Assembly: GCA_016935935.1 (NCBI GenBank)
Contig: JAFGPZ010000096.1
Span: 1 to 15,219, forward strand
Length of the DNA stretch: 15,219 nucleotides
From: Deltaproteobacteria bacterium
Lineage (GTDB): Bacteria > Desulfobacterota > Syntrophia > Syntrophales > UBA2210
Direction: 5' to 3'
Below the pieces are notes generated by a model that was given only the letters and a program-made list of their open reading frames with translations, searched no databases and was not told where the DNA came from. Positions 1 through 6,357 of this stretch are shown here, in pieces. How positions within the stretch are numbered: position 1 is the first letter of the stretch; each line of letters opens with the position of its first letter. The translations under genes and the position numbers were made by a program.

Positions 1-409
1 CTTCAAACTGGTATTTTCCAACCTTTGAGACAACCGAATTCCAGTCTGCCTTTCCTTCCGAAATTCCGACGCAATGTATATATCGATCGGTGGAAGATAA
101 CCTTATCTCTATCGAACCGTAGGGCGACAGAACATTGCCCCATGTTTCCGAATGTTGATCAGCGGATTCAAGGTGAACCTCATAGCGGTGGGGTATGGAA
201 TTTGCGGAGGGATGAGATTTGCTTACAGCCTTGTATGAGGCCTCCTTGGCGGCCCAAAGGGTCCAGAGCACTTTGTCGGGAGTTTCAGCGATGGAAATGA
301 GGCGCTCTTCATACTCGGTAAAGACTCTTTTTATAAAGCGAACATCTCTGCTCTTCCCCATCGCTTCGGTGATCGTCAGATCGATGATGTCGTTTCCCAC
401 AAGTATCAA
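1..409 (-). CDS. 4'-phosphopantetheinyl transferase (Sfp/AcpS superfamily), partial at the left edge
   Basis: Transfers the phosphopantetheine arm of CoA to the serine of a carrier protein, here most simply the ACP encoded two genes upstream. The frame stays open for 136 codons to the window edge. It shows the superfamily signatures: GNDIIDL at residues 5-11, where the Asp binds metal, and LWAAKEASYKA at 51-61, with the Lys-Glu pair and later Lys of the second motif. Between them, GKSRDVRFIKRVFTEYEE resembles related single-domain transferases. The start is non-ATG: TTG at 409, preceded by GGAG about 10 bases upstream, gives MILVGNDIIDL. GTG at 400 is the alternative. The next ATG would lose the GND motif. 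The gene overlaps the end of the acyltransferase gene by about 101 bases in another frame, which suggests translational coupling. The C-terminus lies outside the window. Family assignment is secure; the exact start and carrier-protein target are inferred. Confidence 0.85.
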   Translation of the reverse strand, partial: MILVGNDIIDLTITEAMGKSRDVRFIKRVFTEYEERLISIAETPDKVLWTLWAAKEASYKAVSKSHPSANSIPHRYEVHLESADQHSETWGNVLSPYGSIEIRLSSTDRYIHCVGISEGKADWNSVVSKVGKYQFE

Positions 410-1130
410 AGTATCTCTTCTCCATCACGGCCAGATTCTCTACAATCTGTCTGGCATAATCTCTCTGACCCTTCAAACCTTTGTATTCGGTATGTGGATC
501 AAGTATTTCAACCTCCATGGTAAACCGTTCACCGGGACGTGGAATCCCGCTGTAACTGTTCTGCCTGTCTCCTCGTAGATAAACACATAGTATCTTACAA
601 TCCCTGTTTGCCATGATAAAACGTCCCACCCCGTAAGAAAAGGCGTCTTTTCTCACAAAGCCTGTTCGGGAACGTCCCCCTTCGGGGAATACGAGAATGG
701 ATTCCTTGCTTTTCAAAAGGTAGTTACATTTCGCAAGAGTCTCCCTCATCTTATCCCTGTCACCGCCGCGACTTACGGGGATACACTTGGCAAGATAGCA
801 TAGAAGTGCCACGACGGGGTTGGTATTAAAATTAGCCCGTTCTGGTAGATTCCAAGGGAGCATCCGGTAGTTGATTATATACCGGTAAAGAGGCGCCATG
901 GCATATTCGATGACTACAGAGTCTATCATAGTCAAATGATTTGGGCATATGATCCAGGGGCCATCGTGTGCTTCAAAGGCTTTTTTCACTCTATCACGAA
1001 TATTCTGGATTTCCCGCACCCTGTATCCCAGCGCCCTTATAAAAATAAAAACGAGAAGGGCCATCAATACAACGGTTACCCGTCCAACCGCGTACTGGAT
1101 ACACAGGAAGAACTTAGTAGAAAATTTCAT
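309..1130 (-). CDS. PlsC-family 1-acyl-glycerol-3-phosphate acyltransferase-like protein
   Basis: A membrane acyltransferase of the lysophosphatidate acyltransferase family, 273 residues, which moves an acyl chain from ACP or CoA to a lipid or sugar hydroxyl. One hydrophobic helix spans about residues 13-34. The catalytic HX4D motif is NHLTMID (His65, Asp70), and the acceptor-binding motif is FPEGGRS at 148-154, with Gly where FPEGTRS is usual. ATG at 1130 is preferred because AAAGGA sits six bases upstream; the GTG at 1148 would place that site inside the gene. The last ~33 residues (from about 241) are basic, low in hydrophobicity and unlike the family. They lie where the phosphopantetheinyl transferase gene is read in another frame, so this tail is probably a by-product of the overlap. 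The location beside ACP suggests transfer of the cluster product onto a lipid acceptor. The real substrate is unknown. Confidence 0.85.
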   Translation of the reverse strand: MKFSTKFFLCIQYAVGRVTVVLMALLVFIFIRALGYRVREIQNIRDRVKKAFEAHDGPWIICPNHLTMIDSVVIEYAMAPLYRYIINYRMLPWNLPERANFNTNPVVALLCYLAKCIPVSRGGDRDKMRETLAKCNYLLKSKESILVFPEGGRSRTGFVRKDAFSYGVGRFIMANRDCKILCVYLRGDRQNSYSGIPRPGERFTMEVEILDPHTEYKGLKGQRDYARQIVENLAVMEKRYFDTCGKRHHRSDDHRSDGEEQRCSLYKKSLYRV

Positions 1131-1192
1131 GAACTGTCCTTTGCTCACGGGGGCTATATGTCCAAGTTGTCTAACCCCGTCATACCAAGCGA

Positions 1193-1444
1193 TTACGAAG
1201 CCATCTTTGCCTTGACCACGGATACCGCATCCCCGATTGTCTTGATCGTGTCGGCGTCATCATCATCGATTTCGATATCGAAGACGTCCTCACATTTTAT
1301 AATAACATCGACAAGACGAGCTGAGTTAACCTTCAAATCGTCCAGTATATGGGTTTCAGTCGTGGCGTTTTCCAAAAGAGCAGCATCCTTAACGTAAGGG
1401 CTTAGTATTTTTACCATTTCCTCAAGAATTTGTTTCTCATCCAT
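1193..1444 (-). CDS. Acyl carrier protein
   Basis: A small acidic carrier protein of 83 residues that holds the growing acyl chain on a phosphopantetheine arm. Acidic residues dominate, with a DIEIDDDDAD stretch at about 56-65. The attachment serine is Ser41 in DLKVNSARLVDVI; the usual DSL triplet reads NSA here, but the spacing and following helix (ARLVDVIIKCEDVF) fit the family. ATG at 1444 is chosen because AAAGGAG lies about eight bases upstream. A longer reading to 1525 would add a basic, serine/threonine-rich leader with no ribosome site and is rejected. The gene sits between the ketosynthase and acyltransferase genes, separated from the ketosynthase by a ~106-base gap with a stem-loop. 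The divergence at the serine motif argues for a specialised ACP rather than the primary one; this is inference. Confidence 0.9.
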   Translation of the reverse strand: MDEKQILEEMVKILSPYVKDAALLENATTETHILDDLKVNSARLVDVIIKCEDVFDIEIDDDDADTIKTIGDAVSVVKAKMAS

Positions 1445-1514
1445 AATTTTTTCTCCTTTATTAGTTATTGTAATCGTTATTGGAACTTTCCGTGTATATC
1501 CATTCGACGCGATG

Positions 1515-1544
1515 GGGAATCCCATTATTTCATTAGGGGTTCCC
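1515..1544 (-). other. RNA stem-loop between ketosynthase and ACP genes
   Basis: In the minus-strand transcript GGGAACCCC (1544-1536) can pair with GGGAUUCCC (1523-1515), eight of nine positions, with one C-A mismatch and a 12-base loop. It starts seven bases after the ketosynthase stop codon. No U-run follows, so it does not look like an intrinsic terminator. It could be an mRNA processing or stability element that adjusts ACP output; function is inferred. Confidence 0.35.
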
Positions 1545-1550
1545 TGAACC

Positions 1551-2825
1551 TTAACCGTCCCATTTCTTAAATATCAGGCAACTGTTCACATCACCAAAGC
1601 CGAAACTTGCTTTGGCAAGTGTCTTCAACTCGGGATACTCCTTGACCTGCTGTGGGATTTTGTCCCCATAGGGTTCAATATCAGGGTGGATATCTTCGCA
1701 GTTTATGGAGGGGTGAAGAAATCCCTTGTACAACTGAAGGACAGAGGCAACACTCTCTATTGCACCGGCAGCCCCGAGACAATGACCGATCATCGATTTT
1801 GTCGAATTGATAAAGGGGAAATTCTCAGGTTTTGTGCCGAGTGCCATTGCCCAGTTCTTCACTTCCATGGGATCGGCAAAGGTTGCCGTCAGATGTCCGT
1901 TAATTGCATCTATTTCTTCAGGTCCTATCTTTGCATCTGCCATTGCCTCTCTTATGCATCTCTGAACGCTCTCTGGATTCGGTGCCGTCATGGATCCGCC
2001 GTTTCTCTGTCCACCGCTGTTGACCGTTCCACCAACGATCTCTGCGTAGATCCTGGCGTTCCTCTTCAGGGCCGTTTCCAGTTCCTCCAGAACAAGCACC
2101 GCTCCTCCTGCACCAGGCACAAAACCGTTGGCGGTGGCGCTCATCGGACGGGATCCTTTTTCAGGCTCATCGTTGTATTTCCTGGCAATCACACGCATGG
2201 CATCGAATCCACCCCATATATAGGGTGACGCTCCTTCCGACCCTCCTGCCAGCATCCTCTCTGCCAATCCGAAACGGATCTTCCAGAGGGCATCGACAAG
2301 CGCCTCAGTCCCCGTGCTGCAGGCCGACGAATTGGATGTCACCTGCCCCCCCAATCCCAGCAGGCCGCCGACGCGTGCGCTGGGACCGCTATTCATAACC
2401 TGTTCCACGATTCTGCTTCCCAGACGCCGGACCTTCCCCTCGTTTATGCCGGGCACTACTTTTTCGGCGATAGTATCCATTCCGCCGATACCGCAGCCTA
2501 TGATGGCGCCCGTATCCCAGTGAACCTTGTCACTTGCTTCGTCAAGTTCAAATCCTGCATCGCGCCAGGCATCCAAGGCGGCTACCGACGCATAACCGAT
2601 ATTATCATTGATGGAGAGGAGTTTTTCGTGATCAAAATAACTCTTGCGCACGTCGTCGAAATCATCGAGCACGCCCCCTATCTGGCAGCCAAAATTAAGT
2701 TCCTGCAATTTCTGATGAAAACGTATCCCCGATCGACCTTCTCTCAGGGCCTGTTCAAAGGTGTCCAGACCATGTCCATTGGGGGCAACAACACCCATTC
2801 CCGTCACAACAACTCGTCTATTCAT
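1551..2825 (-). CDS. KAS II-type beta-ketoacyl-ACP synthase (FabF-like, variant active-site motif)
   Basis: Condenses malonyl-ACP with an acyl-ACP by decarboxylative Claisen chemistry to extend the chain by two carbons. It has 424 residues, the normal length for FabF. The thiolase-fold triad is complete: Cys169 in SSACSTG, His311 in INGHLTATFADP and His348 in KSMIGHCLGAAG, with the supporting Lys at 343. The second motif is unusual, since FabF/FabB normally read NAHGT-T there. The N-terminus RRVVVTGMGVVAPNG and the C-terminal SFGFGDVNS stretch are typical. ATG at 2825 has AAGGAG nine bases upstream. It overlaps the dehydratase stop codon by eight bases (ATGAATAG), so the two are translationally coupled. 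With an intact Cys it is an active condensing enzyme rather than a chain-length factor. The motif change suggests a specialised subgroup; chain length and product cannot be read from the sequence. Confidence 0.93.
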   Translation of the reverse strand: MNRRVVVTGMGVVAPNGHGLDTFEQALREGRSGIRFHQKLQELNFGCQIGGVLDDFDDVRKSYFDHEKLLSINDNIGYASVAALDAWRDAGFELDEASDKVHWDTGAIIGCGIGGMDTIAEKVVPGINEGKVRRLGSRIVEQVMNSGPSARVGGLLGLGGQVTSNSSACSTGTEALVDALWKIRFGLAERMLAGGSEGASPYIWGGFDAMRVIARKYNDEPEKGSRPMSATANGFVPGAGGAVLVLEELETALKRNARIYAEIVGGTVNSGGQRNGGSMTAPNPESVQRCIREAMADAKIGPEEIDAINGHLTATFADPMEVKNWAMALGTKPENFPFINSTKSMIGHCLGAAGAIESVASVLQLYKGFLHPSINCEDIHPDIEPYGDKIPQQVKEYPELKTLAKASFGFGDVNSCLIFKKWDG

Positions 2826-3291
2826 TTAATATTACTCCTTTTCCGGACAGTATGCCGGAACAAACTGATTCTCCTTTTTCGTTCTCCATAATGACCTTCG
2901 TTTTCAGGCTTCCTCTGCGGAAATACACCTTTTCTCCACTGATTATGACCCGTTCTCCAGGACGCACGACACTCGCAAATTCGACATTATCGGCCGTGGC
3001 GAAAAGAGTAGCCATCTTCTTTATCCTATCAGTTGCAACTCCCTGTGCCATGAGCAGGGAAATCCCGAATGCAACGACACCGGTCTGTGCCATCGCTTCG
3101 ATAAGAATTACACCGGGCGTTATGGGGTGACCGGGGAAATGACCCTGGTAGAAATACTCATCTTCACGAAACCGGTAGGTTCCCACTATGACATCGTCAT
3201 TCAATTCGACTATCTCATCAAGGAAACGGAAGGGAGGTCTCTGGGGCATAATTGCCAGTATCTCCTTAGACTTCCTCGGATCAAACGCCAT
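2818..3291 (-). CDS. FabZ-type 3-hydroxyacyl-ACP dehydratase
   Basis: Removes water from 3-hydroxyacyl-ACP to give trans-2-enoyl-ACP. It is a 157-residue single hot-dog domain. The catalytic His51 lies in YQGHFPGHPITPG, and the catalytic Glu65 in ILIEAMAQ, the FabZ signature pair. The N-terminal MPQRPPFRFLDEI matches the family's substrate-tunnel strand. ATG at 3291 is preferred over GTG at 3300 because AAGGTGG lies six to seven bases before it. The gene start lies inside the end of the ketoreductase remnant, and its end overlaps the ketosynthase start, so it sits tightly in the operon. A FabA-type dehydratase is encoded just upstream, so the cluster has two dehydratases of different type, which may divide the work by chain length or by double-bond isomerisation. 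Confidence 0.93.
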   Translation of the reverse strand: MAFDPRKSKEILAIMPQRPPFRFLDEIVELNDDVIVGTYRFREDEYFYQGHFPGHPITPGVILIEAMAQTGVVAFGISLLMAQGVATDRIKKMATLFATADNVEFASVVRPGERVIISGEKVYFRRGSLKTKVIMENEKGESVCSGILSGKGVILNE

Positions 3292-3388
3292 AGAGTCCAC
3301 CTTTGACGTGAATCAAAGTTCCTTGATTATCGGATTCCCCTGTTGTCAGGAAAGAAACGAAATCGGCAATCTTAAGTATCTCAATCAT
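3281..3388 (-). pseudogene. 3' remnant of a FabG-type 3-oxoacyl-ACP reductase (SDR family)
   Basis: A 35-residue reading frame (ATG at 3388, TGA at 3281-3283) between the two dehydratase genes looks like only the C-terminal end of a FabG-type short-chain dehydrogenase. It contains ILKIADFVSFL, matching the EIA-x-AV-x-FLAS helix of FabG, then QGTLIHVKGGLYGV, matching the terminal strand with its VNGGMY-V ending. In-frame codons just before the ATG (I-G-A-L) could extend the match, and a TGA then closes the frame inside the end of the fabA gene. Nothing like the NAD(P)H-binding or YxxxK catalytic parts is present upstream, where the fabA frame runs. Best explained by an internal deletion of a former ketoreductase gene. 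The fragment cannot be catalytic. It overlaps the first 11 bases of the fabZ-like gene and carries that gene's ribosome site, which may be why it persists. The match is from memory of the family, not from an alignment. Confidence 0.65.
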
Positions 3389-3399
3389 CTTTAATGCCC

Positions 3400-4002
3400 C
3401 TATTCATTTCTTGTCCTTTCAATAATACCTCCCCTGGCATTGGTTGAACGTTTTGGATAATCGCCGTATCTGATCCCTCTAAATACACCCACCCGGGCAC
3501 TATCGATAGTCATGATCAGTTCATCGTCTACGAAGACCCTGCCATTTCCCACAACGACGCTGGACCCCGATTTTTTCAACTGAGAAAATCGTTTTATATC
3601 AACTTCATAACGTATCAATCTATCGAGGGGACGTATCTGCCCATTGAAAACAACCTCACCGCACCCCAGAGCCCTGCCCGAGCCCAGTGACCCACACCAC
3701 ACGCAATAGAATCCCAGCAACTGCCATATGGCATCCACACAGAGACACCCTGGCTGAACGGGATCTCCCGGCATATGGCACTGAAAATACCATGCGTCGA
3801 TTTTTACATCCTGCTCGGCAATGATGGAACCTCCCCTGCCGTTACTGTTGATTGCACAGATTCGATCGACCATAAGAAAAGGGGGGGCCGGAAGCCTCGC
3901 ATCAAACCCCTGGGCAGGATCTTCAATCAGCCGTCCATAGGAAAAGGCAATCAGATCTTCAATCGTAAAATTATCCTGTGACATGAATTCGTCGTATTTC
4001 AT
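3400..4002 (-). CDS. FabA-type 3-hydroxyacyl-ACP dehydratase (possible trans-2/cis-3 isomerase)
   Basis: FabA-family enzyme of 200 residues; classical FabA is about 170. Classical FabA both dehydrates 3-hydroxydecanoyl-ACP and isomerises the product to the cis-3 enoyl form, the branch point of anaerobic unsaturated fatty acid synthesis. The match covers the whole fold: LPAPPFLMVDRI near 37-48, catalytic His76 in FQCHMPGDPVQPGCL, Asp90 in VDAIWQLLGFY, and GRALGCGEVVFNGQI at 109-123. This is the FabA pattern (His-Asp), not the FabZ one (His-Glu). About 25 extra C-terminal residues are basic and polar. The ATG at 4002 directly follows the stop codon of the KAS III gene with no gap, and no strong ribosome site is seen, so translational coupling is likely. 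Whether it isomerises cannot be told from sequence alone; FabA normally works with a FabB-type synthase, whereas the synthase here is FabF-like. Confidence 0.9.
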   Translation of the reverse strand: MKYDEFMSQDNFTIEDLIAFSYGRLIEDPAQGFDARLPAPPFLMVDRICAINSNGRGGSIIAEQDVKIDAWYFQCHMPGDPVQPGCLCVDAIWQLLGFYCVWCGSLGSGRALGCGEVVFNGQIRPLDRLIRYEVDIKRFSQLKKSGSSVVVGNGRVFVDDELIMTIDSARVGVFRGIRYGDYPKRSTNARGGIIERTRNE

Positions 4003-4992
4003 CTATTTATCGATTATCCTCAGCATAACCCTTGCCCACGTGAGACCAGCCCCCACGACAACTATGGCAATGTGATAGCCCGGACGGAGGATATCCCAAT
4101 GCTGGCTCAGTACGGAGGGTGCTCCGACACATCCTGTGTTGCCGAAATCGGCTACATTAGACCAGTGATCCCCCGCAGATATGTCGCACCTCGAACAGAC
4201 GGTTGTCAGCATTCCCAGATTTGCCTGATGTCCCACAAACTTGAAATTACCAGAGTTAACGGGGTACTCGTTCTTTAATATACGCAGGAAATCCGTTGTT
4301 CGACGTATGGCAAAGCCCTGAACCGCATTTCCGTTCTGCCAGAAGTGACCCATTCTCGGAATTTTAACCCGGTCCCACGCCGAGGGTTCGGATGCATAAG
4401 AACATGATTCGAATATCATCGTTGATGGAACCGTAGCGGATATTACCGCCGCACTGCTGCCATCACCGAAGAGGGGCGCCACCCTGCGATCAGAATAATC
4501 TACTGTTTTAGTCATACATTCGGGGTTAACAACCAGTACGTATGGGGGCAGCGCGTCTTCCTTCATACTGGACAGAATACTTATCTGCACACCGAAGGTT
4601 GAGCAGGCCGAATTAATATCGAAACAGGGAACATCTATCCCAAGGGCCTCTGCAATAGTGGCCGCTTCGGCAGGGCAGACGTGATCCGATGCTGTGCTTC
4701 CCGATATTACCATTCCGATATCGGTGAGGGAAAGACCGGCACGATCGACAGCCATGCGCGCCGCAAGTGCCCCTGTCCGGGCATTTGTATAGAGACTTCC
4801 ATCCAGGGCACCTCTGGGATCGGCATTACGTGTAGTTTTTATATAATCGAGAGAAAGTACGGTGCGGCGGCTCCGTATGCCCACCCTTTCCATGATCCAG
4901 TCCTCGCTGCTGCCGATGTCCAGTGCCTCGAGGAATTCATTTGTAATCACGTTTTCCGGGTGAAAGTGACCCAATCCGTGGAGATACAACAT
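4003..4992 (-). CDS. KAS III-type beta-ketoacyl-ACP synthase (FabH-like)
   Basis: A thiolase-fold condensing enzyme of 329 residues, which usually starts chains by joining an acyl-CoA to malonyl-ACP. The Cys-His-Asn triad is complete: Cys130 in DINSACSTF, His255 in FVGHQANLG and Asn285 in ADFGNTGCVG. The C-terminal end GAGLTWARVMLRI is also family-like. Compared with housekeeping FabH there is extra sequence at about 40-70 (LSLDYIKTTRNADPR and onward). I associate this and the LGHFHPENVI start with KAS III proteins of aryl-polyene/dialkylresorcinol-type clusters, from memory only. ATG at 4992 is preferred to TTG at 5016: it gives the usual N-terminus and lies four bases after the dehydrogenase stop, with GGAAGGGAG upstream though at wide spacing. 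It could be a starter enzyme or a head-to-head condensing enzyme. Confidence 0.9.
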   Translation of the reverse strand: MLYLHGLGHFHPENVITNEFLEALDIGSSEDWIMERVGIRSRRTVLSLDYIKTTRNADPRGALDGSLYTNARTGALAARMAVDRAGLSLTDIGMVISGSTASDHVCPAEAATIAEALGIDVPCFDINSACSTFGVQISILSSMKEDALPPYVLVVNPECMTKTVDYSDRRVAPLFGDGSSAAVISATVPSTMIFESCSYASEPSAWDRVKIPRMGHFWQNGNAVQGFAIRRTTDFLRILKNEYPVNSGNFKFVGHQANLGMLTTVCSRCDISAGDHWSNVADFGNTGCVGAPSVLSQHWDILRPGYHIAIVVVGAGLTWARVMLRIIDK

Positions 4993-4996
4993 TTTG

Positions 4997-6196
4997 TTAA
5001 ACCAGCTCCCTTCCAATAATCATGTCCTGCACTTCCCTAACGCCCTCGTATATGTCAATTATATGTGCATCACGTACCAGTTTCGAGATTTCATATTCCG
5101 ACATGAATCCGTATCCGCCGTGGAGATGGAGTCCCTCATTTGCGCAGTAAAGGGCCGCCTCTGCGGCCGCATTCTTTGCAAGAGATGCGTAGGCACCTCT
5201 GTCTGAATCCCCGGACTGTACCTTGCAGGCGGCCTTCATTAATGCAATGTCCGCCAATTCAAGCCTCTTCCACATGGCAACCAGCGTGTCTCTGGCGACA
5301 GGCATGTCACAAATCCTTTCACCGAATTGCCTTCTTTCTCTTGTATATTCCAAAGTGACATCGAAGGCCCTCTTCGCAAGGCCGACACCGATGGCAGCCA
5401 CCATGGGACGAGCATAATCGAGCACGTCGATGGCATAGCTGAATCCAAGCCGCCTGTTTCCGATGATCTGTGTCGCGTCGATGACAACATCTTCAAACTT
5501 AACGGCCGCAGTATTGGAAAGTCGCTGCCCTAGCTTATCCTCGGGCTTGCCGATCATGATTGTGCCTCCTTCTTTCAGAACTATCTCTTTCCCCCCCGAT
5601 GATTGTGTCCTGATATCCGCATTAAGAATGGATTCTGAAGGAATAACTAAGCAGGCAATCATGAGACCGTCTGGTTTCCCTACCTTACAGAAGACGGTAA
5701 ACTGTGATGCGTAGGATGCATTCGTTATAAAGCATTTTTCACCGTTCAGGAGATATATCCCGTCATCCTGTTTTTTTATAAAGGTTTTCATCGATAAGTT
5801 ATCCGAACCGGCGCCCGGCTCTGTCAGGCAGAAGGAAGAGATAAGTGGCTTATCAATAAAGGGTTGGAGAAATAGTGTTTTCTGCTCCTCCGTTCCGTGC
5901 TGTGCAATAACAATATTGGCCAAGTCGTTACACATGGCAGAGGTGGATATGCCGGTATCTCCATATGACAGTTCCCTCACGATCAGCGAGGAAGTGATAA
6001 TATCGACTTCATACCCCTTGATCGATTCAGGAATACATAAATTCAACAGGCCAACCTCCCAGGCTTTTTTTATGATGTCCTCGGGGAAAATATGACCCTC
6101 TTCCCTCTTTAGAACACCCGGCAGCACCTCATTTTTAACAAATTTTCGGACAAGATCCAAATACATGTGCTGGTCTTCTGTGAGGATAAAATCCAT
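4997..6196 (-). CDS. Acyl-CoA dehydrogenase family flavoprotein
   Basis: FAD enzyme of 399 residues that normally oxidises the alpha-beta bond of an acyl thioester and passes electrons to electron-transfer flavoprotein. All three ACAD domains are present: N-terminal helices (1-120), the beta domain with CLTEPGAGSD at 123-132 and FITNAS at 156-161, and the C-terminal helices with RRQFGERI at 288-295, LHGGYGFMSEYEISKLVRDA at 358-377 and the catalytic Glu384 in IYEGVREVQ. About 20 residues around 196-215, rich in glycine, look like an insertion in the beta domain. ATG at 6196 has AAGGAG eight bases upstream. Being in the middle of a biosynthetic cluster, it more likely works on ACP- or CoA-bound pathway intermediates than in beta-oxidation. 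It may introduce a double bond or, run in reverse, act as an enoyl reductase, of which no other candidate is seen here. Substrate is inferred only. Confidence 0.92.
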   Translation of the reverse strand: MDFILTEDQHMYLDLVRKFVKNEVLPGVLKREEGHIFPEDIIKKAWEVGLLNLCIPESIKGYEVDIITSSLIVRELSYGDTGISTSAMCNDLANIVIAQHGTEEQKTLFLQPFIDKPLISSFCLTEPGAGSDNLSMKTFIKKQDDGIYLLNGEKCFITNASYASQFTVFCKVGKPDGLMIACLVIPSESILNADIRTQSSGGKEIVLKEGGTIMIGKPEDKLGQRLSNTAAVKFEDVVIDATQIIGNRRLGFSYAIDVLDYARPMVAAIGVGLAKRAFDVTLEYTRERRQFGERICDMPVARDTLVAMWKRLELADIALMKAACKVQSGDSDRGAYASLAKNAAAEAALYCANEGLHLHGGYGFMSEYEISKLVRDAHIIDIYEGVREVQDMIIGRELV

Positions 6197-6239
6197 ACAT
6201 ATATCTCCTTAAATAACGATAACGCAGGGTCCCCAAAAC

Positions 6240-6262
6240 TTGAAACATCATAAATATTTCAA
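6240..6262. repeat. Short inverted repeat TTGAAA-n11-TTTCAA
   Basis: Perfect six-base arms (6240-6245 and 6257-6262) flank 11 AT-rich bases upstream of the dehydrogenase gene, whose start is at 6196. It could be an operator or a chance repeat in AT-rich DNA. No promoter was recognised beside it. Confidence 0.2.
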
Positions 6263-6293
6263 AAGCTTTCAGGTGTGACAAGGCGTTGAGACA

Positions 6294-6322
6294 GACCCCC
6301 TCCATTCCTATTTGAGAGGGTC
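6294..6322 (-). other. RNA stem-loop after fabD
   Basis: In the minus-strand transcript GACCCUCUC (6322-6314) pairs fully with GAGGGGGUC (6302-6294), one pair being G-U, around an 11-base loop. It lies about 36 bases after the fabD stop codon in a 161-base gap before the dehydrogenase gene. No U-run follows, so it is not a standard intrinsic terminator. It may partly stop transcription, or protect the fabD message from 3' decay. Nothing else convincing was seen in this gap apart from the short inverted repeat at 6240-6262. Confidence 0.4.
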
Positions 6323-6357
6323 CGACAAGGGCAAACCGGAGAAGATTCCATATTTAC

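Noticed and set aside
309..420. Frameshift fusing the acyltransferase and the phosphopantetheinyl transferase
   Set aside because: The second frame has its own start codon with GGAG upstream and begins right at its first family motif, so an overlap of two genes explains it without an error.
1445..1525. N-terminal extension of the ACP to 1525
   Set aside because: The extra residues are unlike any ACP, the 1525 start has no ribosome site, and AAAGGAG directly serves the ATG at 1444.
3281..3388. Functional small protein rather than a gene remnant
   Set aside because: Its sequence resembles the C-terminal end of FabG through its whole length, and it lacks any separate domain; still listed as a pseudogene with moderate confidence.
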